NCBI GenBank assembly: GCA_025093555.1
Contig: JAIWNF010000040.1
Coordinates: 1-64,000 of the forward strand
From: Circinella umbellata
Taxonomy: Eukaryota; Mucoromycota; Mucoromycetes; Mucorales; Lichtheimiaceae
Direction of reading: 5' to 3'
DNA length: 64,000 nt
Of this stretch, positions 23,338 to 36,590 are shown piece by piece (within the stretch, counting starts at the first letter, position 1; every line of letters starts with the position of its first letter). The position numbers and the translations under genes are program-made. Under the pieces are notes generated by a model. That model had not been told where the DNA came from. It did no database searches and saw nothing but the letters and a program-made list of their open reading frames with translations.

Positions 23338-24078
23338 TTAAGCAGTCGAGGGTTTTTCTTCAACCTTTTGTTCTTGTTCTTGCTCTTGCTTATTACCACC
23401 AAATCTATATTATAATTCATTAAAGTGAAAAAAGAAGAAAAAAAATATAAGTCATTCCTATTCATTATGATCCCGATTTTTCCCGTTTTTTTTTTTAAAA
23501 AAAACCTTACTTGTTATATTGAAGGAATCTATAACCTTGAACAAGTTGAGCAACTTCGTTAGTAGCATGGCATGCAAACAACAAATAATTGGTAGGTTGT
23601 ACCGCCAGGGCAAAACGCATGAAAAGACCAGAATAGATACACAAAGCTATATCAATTATATATTTGGTTTTAGTTTTTAGCTTTTTAGTTGGTAACTATT
23701 TTATATACTTTACCAACAGTCATGTTGCCCGAAATATAAGCAGGATCCTTCTTCCAATCAGCAATGGCTGCAAGAGGAATACCCCAGTTAGCAACAGGGC
23801 CCCAGAAATGCTAAATATTTAAAGTTAGTTACTGTTGCTACACGTAAAAAAGAAGCTAATAATAATAATAATAATATCAATATCAATATCAATATCTATC
23901 TGTAAAATAAACATACAGTGCTATAAAAAAAGTTTTTAATTAGTTTTTAGTAAACATTTTCTTTCAATGAATAATAAATAATAAAAAGCTTATTTTACCT
24001 CATCAAATAGGTTCGGAATTCTGGTGATGCTAACTTTTGAGAGATTCTGTTTGCAATAGATCCTGATGCTTGGGACAT
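23338..24078 (-). CDS. MPC1: Mitochondrial pyruvate carrier subunit 1, with a 4-nt microexon
   Basis: This is an inner-membrane pyruvate importer subunit that works as a heterodimer with an MPC2-type partner. Exons are 24078-23999, 23920-23917 (only CACT), 23810-23714, 23646-23511 and 23404-23338, giving 127 aa. The protein starts [16 protein letters not shown]. Family blocks are [37 protein letters not shown] and [20 protein letters not shown], with the expected membrane helices and a Gln/Glu-rich tail. The microexon is needed: the first exon ends in ATG AG and the third begins CAT TTC TGG. Only the four bases CACT, flanked by TATAG and GTATGT, restore the universally conserved M-S-T-H-F-W. 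A model without it breaks the frame. Confidence 0.92.
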
Positions 24079-25336
24079 GTTGGGTAAAACTTGGTAAAAA
24101 AAGAGATATATAATATATATAAAAAAAAGGGGAGGGGAATATAAAAAATATTTATGTATTTTTTTTGAGTCTGGGAAAAAATATACTACTTCTCGAAATA
24201 TGCCGGAGATACTTTTAGCGGGTAAATTTCATTGGATGTTGGATCATTGTATTTAAGATTTATGTGTGCGTATGTGCGTGTATGTGTGAGAGAGAAAAGA
24301 ACACTATTTGTTATTAATATATAAGTAATGGTATATTAAATCTAATAATGTTCTTCTTGTAACTTATAAACTTTTTCTCCCATGCAAAAAAAAGGAAGTT
24401 TCACATTACGTATTTAACCGTATCATACAAAAAAGTTGAATATCTACTGTACGTTCATATATAGACGAACAGAATAACAACTTGATGAATATATGGATAG
24501 GAGATTCACAAAACTAGAAAATAAATAAATTTATAATAAAGCTCCTCCTTACTAATACGATAAATATGACATCTTCTTTATGCAAAAACAAATCTATCAA
24601 GTAGTTTATAAGAGAAGATTTATTAACTAAAACTCTTTAAAATTCAACAACCCAAACCATTTAATGTTTCTTATAAAATATTTAAATACGCAGTTAGTTA
24701 TAATACGTAAGTAGCTGATTTTTATTTCTATGTCTAAAAGTGATATGTAATCGGCATAAAGTTCCTTGTTCAACACTCCAAAAAAAGATAAGGCAAGGAT
24801 CGACAATGGTTAAATAGACTGATTTATAATATATTCATTCTTCCACGGATGTCTATCTCTCTATAACTTCCATGTATCATGATTGGTTCTTTTGTATAAT
24901 ATCGTCATTATTCTTTCTTTGTATTAATTTAATACGTTAACAAGAATTAAGAATAATAATAAAAGATATGACTCATTATATACACACAACTGTTTATACA
25001 TTTAATTTGAAATAAAGCAATGATCATCCAAAAATTAGTTGAACACCGCATTTTTTTTTTGTTGATCATTTCCTGATGTAGTGAATCCTCATTGTTTGTG
25101 TAGCGAAGCACCCAGGCGAAAACTTTATTATTATAATATTTAGGGTAGGTGGGGAAGAACAAAGTAGTAAACGAACCCCATTGAACAACTTTTAATAAAA
25201 TAATTGCTTACAAAAAATAAAAGTGTATAAATTATTTTTATTTTTTTGAATGAGATGAAAAAGTATTTTGAGTACATGTTTTAACTAGTATTCAATGTTC
25301 TATAGAATAAAGAAGAGAGTCAGTATACAAAATAAT
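24079..25336. other. Intergenic between MPC1 and VTS1
   Basis: No gene is seen on either strand. The interval holds the MPC1 promoter side and the VTS1 3' region. If VTS1 uses the alternative last exon described there, its stop lies at about 25295. Confidence 0.6.
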
Positions 25337-27968
25337 TCAATGACAAGAACTATCTTTAAAAAAAAGAGAAAACAACAACTTTACATTTTCATCACAATGA
25401 CGCATCACATTTTCAAATACTTTTAAAAGTTTACGTCTTGCACCAATAGTACTGACACCATTTTGAAGCATATCTTCATCTGTCATTCGAACTACTTGTT
25501 GCCATTCCATACCAATAAATGCATGACCATATTTATGTAATCTTAAACTTCTTAACCAATTTTGAACATCTATTATTATTATTATTAAAATTATTTTTAA
25601 TTAGTTGATTGATTGATGGATTGTTTTGTTTCTTTCTTTCATTATTTATATATAGTTACCTTTCATTAACTCAAAATCAACAGTTTCTGCAGCTAATTTA
25701 TCTTTTAATGCACGAGCTGCTGATGAACGTTTACGTCTACGTGCTGCTCCAGTTAATGCTTGATCTTTAGTACTACTTTTATTGGATGTATCACTGTGAT
25801 CACTCATATAATCAGTACTATTGTCCGGATCATAAATAGTAGGAGGTGTTAAAAATTGTCCAAATTGAACTTCTTTTTTTACAACTTGTTGTTGTTGTTG
25901 TTGTTGTTCTTGAGATGATGATGATGGTTCATTTACATTAAGACTTGTGGATGATGAAGATTGTTGTTCTTGTTGTTGAGGTTGAAGTAAAGGAGATAGA
26001 GATGATGAAGGAATGGGTGTAATATTATGAATACTATTTGTACTAGTACTTGTCATTGGAGTAGGTGAAGGAGTAGGAGATAAACCAGGTGGTGGTTTTA
26101 ATGTTGTTTTTAAAGGAAGAGGAGTCGTTATCGATTTTTCTTGTGGATCTAAATGTGTTTTCGTTGTCGTAAGAATGCGCTTATTAGATAAAGAGGAACT
26201 GATAGTTGAAGAAGTGATGCTGTTATTGGTACTATTGTTATTGTTACGAGATGCTACAAGACGTTCAAGTTGTTCTACTCTTTGACCAATTTTTGAATGT
26301 TGTTGTTGTTGTTGATTGTCACGTCGAAGACGTGCATGGGCTTGTTCCAAAGTTTGTAAACTGTGTGTTGCTGCTGCAAGTTCACGTGAAGAAGTCTTTG
26401 TTGTTGTAGTAGTATTATTGGATGGATAATCTTGCTCTTCTTTAATTGTGTCACTTTTACGAGTCCAAGGAAGATCCATTTCACGTTTCTTTTTTGATGA
26501 AAGTGAACCAAATGACCAATTATCATCATTATTCACTGAGCCACGATCACCAATACGTCCTACCAATGAAGGTTTATCTTGTTGATGATGATTTCCTCGT
26601 ACCAGCGGGAAAGGCCAATCATTTGTTGTAGTTGTTGGGGTTTGTTGTAGTTGAGCTGCTGCTGCTGCTTGAATACTTGCGTGAGAAGGAGATGTACCAA
26701 ATAAACTATTACTACTTCTTGGAGTCAATTCTGAAGTAGAAGCTTTTAAACGAGGAGCAAAACCATTAGGGCCTGGTGGAGCACCAAGAGAGGATGAAGA
26801 AGTAGTGCTTGCACCACTTGAAGCAGTAGATGAACGATTGGAAGAAGAAGCTGAATGATTATTTGTTGTATTATTATTATTATTATTATTTGCAGCTTGA
26901 ATCTGTGCACGCGCAGCTAAAGCTTTTTCATATAATAATCCTTGTTGATGACTTAAACCTAATGATCTTGGAAGCATCATATCTCTATTACGACGGCGGA
27001 GATCATCCGGTTCACTCAAGGCTGAAGTAAGTCGGTTGCACAAGTTTGACCGTGTAGCTCGTCGACTGGGTGGATATAATTGTCGTTTCCGCATTTCATA
27101 CTGAGACTCCGTTGAGACTACTGAACCAGCAACGGCTGCTACAGCGGGTGGTTGAGCACGAGCTATTATTATTATTATATTATCATTATTATCAATTAAA
27201 GATATTTTATATAAAAGGTTATTAGAAAATATAAAAAAAAAAAACAGTCATTACCTTTTTCCTGTCCTGCAGGAGAAAGTAATTCACCTAATGGATCTTG
27301 GTTTGCTAACTGTTGCAAAACAGTAATTAAAAAACGAATTTGAATTTGTGAAGCATTTTGAAGAACACTATAAAATGCAGCTGTTCGTTCAGGATCGGAT
27401 CGACAACGAAACCATTGATTGACATGGTTTAATTCATCTTTAAAAGCTTGATCAAGACTTGCTGCTGCTACTTCTTCTAACATTTTTTCATATCGTTGAA
27501 TATTTTCAAACCATTCATCAATGGCTTCTATAGAATCATAAATAGAATACTATTTTTAGTTTGGATACTTTTTATAATAGGAAGGTGGATTTATTTATTT
27601 TTACCTTCAGCAGCATGACCGGTAAGACCTTGTTGTTGCATAACTTCAGAAGTAGCAGTATGTCGATGATGATGATTATTCGTATTATTATTATTACGAT
27701 ATTGATGATGATGATGAGAACGATGTTGTTGTGGCATAGAATGAACACTCCCATTACTACCACGATTATTATTATGAGTAGTGTGGGTGACTGGAGGAGG
27801 GGTATTGGGTAATAAACTGATAAGGTCAGATGCTGTCATTGAACGAAATGCCGGAGATGATCCGGCTAAAGATGTAGTTGTTGAAGGATGTTGAAGTGGG
27901 TTGTGACGGTGGTGAAATGAATTAAAAAGATTTTCTTCCATGGCTCGGTGAACATCATGCGTTGTCAT
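25337..27968 (-). CDS. VTS1: Vts1/Smaug-type SAM-domain RNA-binding protein
   Basis: This is a post-transcriptional regulator that binds Smaug-recognition stem-loops in mRNA through a C-terminal SAM domain and recruits deadenylation. Exons are 27968-27605, 27527-27255, 27172-25661 and 25569-25337, giving about 793 aa. The N-terminal part is His/Asn/Gln-rich. A conserved helical region follows (EAIDEWFENIQRYEKMLEEV ... RTAAFYSVLQ ... QIRFLITVLQQLANQDPLGE), typical of fungal Vts1. A long disordered Ser/Thr/Gln/Asn stretch comes next, then the SAM domain (DVQNWLRSLRLHKYGHAF ... GARRKLLKVFENV). The basic GARRKLLK helix is the RNA-contact site. The last residues are uncertain: after ..HCDEN either the frame reads through to 25337, or an intron (GTAAAG..CTATAG) joins a short exon ending NIEY. 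Confidence 0.9.
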
Positions 27969-29679
27969 GTTTTTATTATATATATGTATGTATGTGTGGG
28001 GTCTCCCTTTTAAAACAAAAGAAAAAGTGGTGAGTCGTCAAGGTTTATACTAGGTTTGGAGTTTAAAAATATATTATAAATAAAGAGAATAACAAATAAC
28101 AAACAACAACAATAATAAGAATAATAAGAATAAAAGAAAAAGAAGTTGTAAAATATATGCGTTCAATTTTTTTTTCTTTTTTTTTTACTTTTCAACAGTG
28201 AAAAAAAAAAAAAAAAAAAAAAGTGAAAGTGAAAGAGAAAGAGAGAAAGAGAGAGAGAAGAGAGAGAAAGAGAGAAAGAGGTGTATAAATGTATGTAATG
28301 TAGGTTATGTGTGTGTCCGCGTGTGTAATAATTGTTAGGTTGAACAATAAACAGAAATGTTATTTTAGAGTACAAAAATACGCACAACAGCAAGATCGGC
28401 AACTTGTGTTCACTCTTGTCAAACCCATTTTTACTTACTAATTTATTTCCCTTTGCCACGACTCCATAACTTATATTCTTCTTCCCCCCCCTTCTCTCTC
28501 TATTAAGAAAATGAGATAACTAATATTTTTTTTCTGTCATTAGATACATATATATATATATCAACATGATGATTCATTATTAGAAGCATACATTCATTTG
28601 TCAATAATAAGAAGAAGAAAAAACAAGAACTCTTTTTGATTCAGGGGCGGAGGAAAGGTGGGTTGTAGGAGAAGAAAGAAAATATAAAAAAAAAATCCTT
28701 GTTTTTTTTTTAAGGAGAGAGAATCCATTATAAAGAGTAAAATAGAGTTGTTTAAAAAAATAACATAAATAAATATGTGACATTCCACTGCAGATCTTTT
28801 TTTTTTTTTTTACGTGGGCTCCGGATCTCTCAATCCATCATTTTTATTAATATTTTCTCTTTTTAACATAGAATATAGCTATTTTTCTTTCATTATTTAG
28901 TACCCATTGGGGGGGGGAGGATTGATTAATAAGTGAAGAGGATGTTGTTTCTTTCAAGTGAAGCTGGGGGGGGAGCGCGGAAAGAGGAGAGGAGTTTAAG
29001 GAAGAGAGAAAATAAAAAAAAAAAAGAGGAGAAATAGTATATAGAACCTGCTCTTTTTCCCTTTTGTTTAATAAAAACGACCCTTTCTTTTTATTATTAT
29101 TATTAATAAATATTATTATTACGTATTTTGATCTGTTGTTTTTTTTTTATTAGGGTCTATGTTTTTTTGTTTTATATAAGAATAACAAGTTTAATCTTGT
29201 ATAACTCATCTGTCATTTCCCATGTGGGAATAACAGAACTTTACACAAATGTAAAATTATTTACAAGTTTGATTGTTGAACCCCAAAGTATGGTATATAT
29301 ACCAGCTGATTTCTAAAAATATAAAGCAACCTTCATGTAACCTGTTTATTACCTCAAGGTTGTACGAAAAAATAATTTTTGACGGTTTCTGTTTTATATA
29401 TATTATATTCTTTTTAGTGTAAAAAACAGTTATTAAGTTTTAGTAAAATGAAAAAAGTAATCATTACTTACGTACATAATTTACTATAATGATGATCTTT
29501 ACCCATTTCAAGTAAAAAAAATTCTTTATAAAGTAATATTACTTTGGTGATTTTTATAGAAATAAGAAAAAATTATTGTGTCATCTTTATTTGGTTTAAA
29601 TTGTAAAAACTAATATAATCAATGTTGTAAAGAAGAAAAGAAAAAAAAAAAGAAAGAGAGAAATACAAGTATTATTGGT
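27969..29679. other. Intergenic upstream of VTS1 with GA-rich and G-run tracts
   Basis: No gene is supported. A GA/GAAA purine tract lies at about 28224-28280, and G-runs at about 28908-28917 and 28966-28972. Most of the rest is A/T homopolymer-rich. Confidence 0.6.
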
Positions 29680-30797
29680 TTAGGTATTGAGAGTTTGACC
29701 ACCATTAGGATGAATCGTTTGACCACTAATATAAGAACTGTCAGAAGAAGCTAAAAAGACAAAAGCAGCAGCGATTTCGGCAGGTTGAGCCGGACGTTTA
29801 AAAGGTGGCAATGAACCAAAGTTTTGGATTTCTTCTTGAGAAAATGTATTGGGGATTAAAGGTGTCCAAACAGGTCCTGGAGCAACTGCATTCACTCGAA
29901 TATGGCGAGGTGCCAATTGTTGAGATAAAGCACGAGTATAAGCTACAACAGCTCCTTTTGTTGCAGAATAATCTACAAGAACATCCATACCACGATAAGC
30001 TGCAACAGAAGCAGTATTAACAATCACCGCGCCTGCTTTCATATGTTTAGCAGCATGTTTCGTCATATAAATAGGTCCGAAAACTAAAATACCATGGATC
30101 GACAATATATTATATAGATTGGGTTAGTATATCCGTACCCATTTAAACATTTTAGAGATAAAGAATCATTTACCATTGGTTCTAAATGTACGTTCCATTG
30201 TTTCACCCACAATATCTTCAATATTATTAACTTTGTGTTGTTCTGCAGCATTATTAATCAGAATATCAATAGAACCAAACGTATTCAAATGAGAATCCAA
30301 AATCTCACGACAATTATGTTCATAACCAATATCACGCGCAATTAAATTGATTTTGCATTTGCTTTGAGATTCAATTGTTTCTTTGGTATACATAGCATCC
30401 GCATCTTCACGTTCATCACGATAAACAATAGTAATACCAGCACAACCTTCTAAAGCAAATAAAGTAGCAATAGCACGTCCAATACCACTATCGGCACCTG
30501 TATATATATATAATATATGTTTTGGTATCTTTTATGATACGTAATTGATAACAATAACTATAATAACTAAAAAATATAATTACCAGTGATCAAAGCATGA
30601 CGTCCTTCCAATTTACCAGAACCCACATATTGACGGAAAGTAGGACTACCATCGGTATCAAAAGCAGGTAAATGTTGAGTTACAGGAGCAGGTTTGAGTA
30701 ATGACGCAATACCCGATTTTTCATAAACAAACTTGCGACGCATTTCATTGAATTCATAAACATCCTTGGGAAGATCTTGATCGAATCCGATAGTCAT
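29680..30797 (-). CDS. Short-chain dehydrogenase/reductase (SDR), YghA-like
   Basis: This is a classical SDR oxidoreductase with a Rossmann fold that uses NAD(P)H; the substrate is unknown. Exons are 30797-30584, 30497-30174 and 30083-29680, giving 313 aa. An N-terminal extension of about 60 residues (YVGSGKLEGRHALITG at its end) precedes the nucleotide-binding motif TGADSGIGRA, assembled across the first exon junction. The NNAA motif, the catalytic Ser in NTASVAAYRG, the YSATK catalytic pair and the PGPVWTPL motif follow in the expected order. It ends FVFLASSDSSYISGQTIHPN-GGQTLNT, the usual SDR C-terminal signature. The extension and overall length resemble bacterial and fungal YghA/YhdF-type stress SDRs. 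A specific reaction is not claimed. Confidence 0.9.
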
Positions 30798-32634
30798 TTT
30801 TTCTTAAGTTGGTGGAGTTGAATAGAAAGGTATAAAGCAGTTTGAGAAAGAGAAGTTTGTAGTAATAGAATGAATTCTGTTGTTGTTGTTGATAATGGTT
30901 TTTTTTTGAAAAAGAAAATCCACTTGTATTTATATCTTTGAGATTACTTATTGTTTACAATTATTAGTATCAATAAGTTTTTGTATATAGTGTTTTTGTA
31001 TATAGTGTTTTGTTTTTTGTTTTGTTTATATCTATAATGCGCCTATGCGTCCCATTGTTATTTTTACTTGATCACTCCCGGTTCTGCAAAGCCCCTCTTT
31101 TCCGTTCTTTCTCCCCCCCCCTTAAATCTCAGTTGTCAATTGGTCCAAGGAAACAGTTTATATACATCATAATATAGAAAAAAAAAAGAGCAGTATTATT
31201 TTCTTTGATTTTATTCTATTTTCACTCGCTCTCTCAAAATATTAAAAAACACACACTCTCTTATTCCCCTTCCTCCCCTTAGTTTATTTTTATAAAAAGA
31301 AAACAAAGAGAGGAGTGGGAAATAACTTTTTTCTTAAAAAAAAAATACCAAAGTCTCTATAATGCAAGAAGGCTGAACAAAAAGCAAGGAAAACGTTTTA
31401 TAAAAAACAAAACAAATAAAACGGTATTGGCGATTATAATTCTATTAGCCCTAATCTCTCTCTCTCTCTCTCTCTCTCAATCGAAATTTTTCTTTTAACT
31501 ATCGTCAACTCCTGTTTTTTATTATTATTATTATTATTATTTGTTTCGGGAATAACAAGTTTCTGTGGGTAAAAATTGACAACATTTGAAAAACTGCATG
31601 TAGTTGTTCACATGGTAACGATGTTGCTAAGGATATAAAAATATATATTTTAAGCTAAAGCTGAGCCAAAAATAAAAAGTTTGAGAATAGATAAAAATAA
31701 AAATAAAAAAGATATCAAGTTGAACTTTTCAATAACAAGGGGAAATAAGATGAGGGAAGTGCGAGGGGGGGGGGGTATATAGTAAATAATGACAATAAAC
31801 ATCCCAAGCCATCTGTTGTTTTATATTTATAAATTTAATGATTGTAGAACATATTATCCCCCCCCTTGTAGTAGTAATAGTACTAATAGTAATAATACTA
31901 AGGTTGTTTACTGCGCTTATTCGTTTACTTTTTTTTTTCTTAAAAAAAAAAAAAGGGGGCTAAAGCAGGATTTTAATAAATGCATGATGAAGAAGTAAAT
32001 ACGTAACGTATTATATTGAAATAAACATATGAAAAAAGTCACATTTGCATAAAGAAATAACTATTCTTACTTTTTTTTATATCTAAAAAAAAATACCCTA
32101 ATAAGTCTAATAATAAGATAAACAAGACAAATAAGAAAAATTGCATTAATACAAAATGACTATTTTAAGTTAAAAACGCAAGGGGTTTTCATTGGTCCAA
32201 AGAAGGCTTTCCAAATTGCATAAATATAACATGCCCTGTTTTATAATGCATAAAAAAAATAAATAATATTAGGACAAGCGCCCCCCCTCCCACGCGCTGG
32301 TTGTTGTGTTCGTGAAAGTTTGAAACACTTTATATGATTTTCTATGTAGAAAATAATAATGAATTAATCCTTTTTGTTTTCAACAGTTTTTTTTTAATAA
32401 AACAATTTTCTTTTCACTTTTTTTTTTTTTTTTTTGTGTTCGAAGGAACCCATACAATTACTTCAATGACCGTTGCTTCTAACATCGGTTTCACATAATA
32501 CAAGGGGAAAAAAAAGAAATTCACTTTTTAACCCTCATTTCTTTTTTAGCTATTGAAATGGCTGTTTGTAAAAAGAATTCCTCTCTTTCTTTCGACTCGT
32601 GTTTTTTTTTTTTTGGCAATAAATTATTTCTGTC
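30798..32634. other. Divergent intergenic region between SDR and SLM1
   Basis: About 1.8 kb of promoter-type DNA with no gene seen. It contains a TC dinucleotide run at about 31454-31478, poly-C and poly-G runs near 31106, 31768 and 32281, and an 18-bp tandem TTTTTGTATATAGTG-type duplication at about 30978-31010. Confidence 0.55.
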
Positions 32635-33674
32635 ATGACAACACTAATGAATCGACAACAAACTGGACAACAAAAAAGTTTACCTCATTTACCTAAAAGT
32701 ATGGTAATGACGTCAAAACCATTACCTCAATGGAATGATGAAAATATAGCCAATGATATGGGAACTCCTTCACTTGAAAGTGGAAGAAATCGTTCACGTC
32801 GTCCTGGTCAAGATAATGACAGTAGTGCACTTACAAGACATAGTAGTAAACATTTACAAAGAGCCCCTAGTCAAGCATTAACCAATCAATATAATGCATC
32901 GGATGCACCTGTATTTACTGCTAAACCAAAAACAAATTTATCTCTTACAAACAGACGCGGTTCTACTATTCAAAAACAAGTCTATCGTATGGAGGGGGGT
33001 ATTCAACCTACAGAATTGTTAGGTACTCGTTTAGATGCTTGGCGGGCCGCTATTAAATATTTGGTAAGAAATGTTTTTTTTTCTTACTCCAGGGGGGTAA
33101 TAGTAATGGGGAAGGGGATTCGATGGGTTTTTTTGGATGAAAGAGAGAAAAAGAGAGAGAGAGAGGGGTGTGTGAATGTTTTATTAGGTAACTTACACAC
33201 ACACACACACACACATTATATAGATTAAATTATTTAGAGAAATTCAAGACATTGAATCCAAAACGGCGAGTGGTTATAGTAAATCTACTAAAAGCATTGA
33301 ATATCCTATTCCAGAAGCCAGTGGTCAATTTATGGAATCAGGTGGTATGCAAGATGTTTGGTTATCTTTTCGTAATTATGCTGTAGAACAAAGTGTACGT
33401 CATCAAGATTATGTCAATTATTTGGATCGTTCTGTATTACCCAGCTTACACAGTATCAAAAGGGATATCAAAACTATTTTGAAAGCGATTCATCACGATA
33501 AGAATTTAAAAACAACCGGTTTATATGAAGGGCGTCGTCGTATGGATGCTTTGGTTTCTAAATTGGATAGTGTTATTCAATATAATAGACAAATGCCCCA
33601 CACTGCTTATCAAAGACAAGATCCTTTATTGATTAATTGTGGTATTGTATCTTTCTTTCTTTATTATATTGTGA

Positions 33675-33709
<35 letters not shown>

Positions 33710-35023
33710 TATGTTGATATGGAAGAAGACTAATGAGAGTGTAATTTTTTTGGGGTTGTTGTTGTTGTTATAATAGCTGTTTATCAAGCCAACAAACAAT
33801 TATTTGATAGTGAAAATGCATTACATGAAAACATTTTGAATTTACAACATGAAGTTCATGTATTTGAATCCAATTTAGTAGAAAGTATTCGATCTATTAC
33901 TCTTCATTTACAACAATTCCGTATGGAAAGACTGGAAGCCCACAGTGCTTTTGGACAAGTTACATCTGCTTTGGATAATATGACCTCTGAAACCGAATGG
34001 GATGAATTTGCGCGTCGTAATTCTGGTAATTTGATCAGTGATGATGCTCCTTTTAGAACGGATGCCGATATTAGTTATCCAAATCAAAATAATGATCTTG
34101 TACAACCTATCAAAGTGGGTTTATTGGAACGTCGCTCAGGTCTTATTCGTAATTGGGTTGAAGGACTTTATGTTTTAACTCCATGTAAATATTATTGTTA
34201 TTTCTTTTTTTTTTATCAATAGCCTATTACTTACTCTCTCTCTCTCTCTCTAATTTTATATTTATTATATATAGCTGGATTTTTACATGGTTATAAATCT
34301 ACTCAACAATTTGATGCAGATCCTATGAGTCCTGAAGTATCTATTTTTATCCCACATACAAATATTGATTGTAGCAAAAATTATGATTCGATGTATCAAG
34401 AAAATGCATTCGAAGTCAAAGGTAAAAATGCTCAATCGATGATGGGTATGGAAAAAAGTTTCATGTTGAGAGCACAAGATCAAAATGATTTGCAAGATTG
34501 GTTTAATAAATTGGTTCAAATTTCGGATCAATTTCGTCCCGAACCTCTTATGCAACAACAACAACAACAACAACAACAACTAGGTGACAATTACAGTCAA
34601 CAACAACAACAACAATTAGGTGGAAATTATAATCAACAGAATGATCAAAATAGAGCATTACCACCTATGCCTGAAGAAAAAGAATTACCAGATCTATCCT
34701 CTAAAAATCAAGAACAAGGAGAAGGAGAAGAAAGAGTGATTCAAGTACCTGCTGAATATGTTCAAACAGAAGAAGAAACGAATGATGATCAAATGGGTGG
34801 TCAAACTACTACTCAACAAGAGTCACAAGACGTATCAAGTGAGACCCATCATCATCATCGTCATCATCATCAAGATAAAGGAAAGAATCCAGCTCCTTTA
34901 TCAAAAAATACGTCATCACAAGAAGGAAGAGGAATAAGTTCTCAAGAAGAAAAGGATCTTAATGATGTAGTAGAAGAAGATGATGATTGGGATACTGTAC
35001 CTCAAGAAAAGGGTCATCATTAA
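32635..35023 (+). CDS. SLM1: Slm1/Slm2-type PH-domain protein (TORC2 pathway)
   Basis: This is a plasma-membrane PI(4,5)P2-binding adaptor of the TORC2-Ypk pathway, acting at eisosomes. Exons are 32635-33063, 33224-33641, 33777-34184 and 34275-35023, with consistent phases, giving 667 aa. A disordered N-terminus is followed by the family entry motif PTELLGTRLDAWRAAIKYL. A helical F-BAR-like region follows (FREIQDIES ... DVWLSFRNYAVEQSVRHQ ... YEGRRRMDALVSKLDSV). The PH domain then starts at IKVGLLERRSGLIRN, with YVLTPSGFLHGYKS formed across the last junction, and runs to DLQDWFNKLVQIS. The C-terminal tail is Gln-, Glu- and His-rich. The acceptor of exon 2 was set to 33223 because the nearer AG shifts the frame into a stop. 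It is convergent with CHO1. Confidence 0.92.
33677..33705. repeat. (TA)n tract inside SLM1 intron 2
   Basis: An uninterrupted AT dinucleotide run of about 29 bp within the intron 33642-33776. Confidence 0.9.
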
Positions 35024-35218
35024 AAAAGTAAATCATATAACATAATTTGTACATTTCTTAATATAATACTTAATAATAATAAAAAAAGCTTTTTTTTTTA
35101 ATAATGAAGAAAAAAAAGGAGGAAGCATCCAAAATAAAAAAAAAAAGAATTATTTATTGTACACTTTTTTATGATGATTTTTTTTTTGTATTTACAACAA
35201 AGAAAATAAGAAAAAAAT

Positions 35219-36187
35219 TTAAGGTTTTGGAATACGGAGTGTTTTGCTAACCATAAGAGTACCACTTAATGCATAAATAAGTACAAGTGGATGTAATTCC
35301 CAAGTAGGAGATAATTGAATAATTTGACCAGGTAATGTATCTAAATATTGATTATTTACAACAAAATAAGCCAAAAGAGCAACCACGGATAATGAAGTAG
35401 GTATAGGTGTTCCTTCAAAATAAGATATTTTTCCATTATCATCTTTGGGTTGTAATGCTACAGTTGCATTAAATCTTGCTAATCGTGCAATACCACAACA
35501 TACAAAATAGGTCAATATCACTGTATCAAGGTAAGTTCGCATACCCACTATTTAAAAAAAAAGAAAGATCATTTAATTATTATCATCGTTTGAAATTCCC
35601 ATGTTCTGTCCTCCCCCCCCCCATGTTTTTCTTTCATACCTGCAAATCCAAGTGATGCGGGTGCAACACCGAATGAAATCTATTTTCATATTAAAAACAT
35701 TTTAGAAATATAAAAAAAAAACAAACAATACTAAAAAAAAAAAGGAGTAAAGAAAAGAAAAGATAACTAACCAAATCTGCAAGACTATCTAATTCTTGAC
35801 CTACTAAGGATGAATTATTTCTCCAACGTGCAACACGACCGTCCATAAAATCAAAAAATAATCCAAAAGGCATAAAATACATTGCAGAATATAAATCAGA
35901 AATGTCACTTGAAAGTAAATATCGCATAGATCCAAATACTGACATTATACCACACACACCATTCATAAGTGTAATGACATCAGCAATATAAAAGTTTCTA
36001 TTTAAAAGTATGAGTATTTTTCCTTTTTTTTTTTTTCTTGGCAATAACAATAAGGTGGGGGGGGGGAATAGAAGAAACTTTACCGAACCATAGAGAAATG
36101 ACCAGGTCGTGATTCTTTTTGTTTTGTTGGTGAAGTAGACTTTTCAGTTGAAGTTTCACGTCGTTTTGATAATTTATTTCCTGTCAT
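35219..36187 (-). CDS. CHO1: CDP-diacylglycerol-serine O-phosphatidyltransferase (phosphatidylserine synthase)
   Basis: This enzyme makes phosphatidylserine from CDP-diacylglycerol and serine in ER-type membranes. Exons are 36187-36084, 35997-35772, 35679-35640 and 35547-35219, giving 232 aa. The CDP-alcohol phosphotransferase signature D-G-x2-A-R-x8-G-x3-D-x3-D is complete: [10 protein letters not shown]...[10 protein letters not shown] at about residues 78-101, split from the next block by an intron. Around it lie hydrophobic helices, including [20 protein letters not shown] and [15 protein letters not shown]. The N-terminal ~35 residues are polar and Ser/Thr/Lys-rich, as in yeast Cho1. It ends [12 protein letters not shown]. 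Fungal-type PS synthase differs from the animal base-exchange enzymes. It faces SLM1 tail to tail and the PP2A-like gene head to head. Confidence 0.94.
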
Positions 36188-36590
36188 TATTTATAATTAT
36201 GTCTACTCGTTTCTATTCGTTTCTTTTTTTGGTTTATATGAATGAAGGAATGAATAAAAAAAGAAGAAGGAAAAAAAAAGATCTTTTTATTTTTTATTTT
36301 CAAAATATATAAAAAAAAAACACGACCTTTTCTTTTTATAATATAAAGAGCGCTTTTATATGTAAAACTAGGATATATATAAGAGTGAGGTTAAAAGAAA
36401 TACCGCTGTCTTTTTAACTTTTTATAATAAAAAAACGCGCTTTCCCTCCTACCCCCCCCCCACACACAAGCTTTTCTTCCACCTCCCCCCCCAAGAAACT
36501 ACTCACACACACTCTAACCTTTCCTCACTCCCCCCCCCCAACTTTTTTTTTTCACTTTCCCTTTAATCCAACTATAATATATAAAACATC
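36188..36590. promoter_or_regulatory. Shared divergent promoter of CHO1 and the PP2A-like gene
   Basis: 403 bp separate two divergent start codons, so it must hold both promoters. On the plus strand there are several C-runs (about 36451, 36485, 36530), CACACA tracts and a TATAATATATAAAAC stretch directly before the phosphatase ATG. No specific factor site is claimed. Confidence 0.4.
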
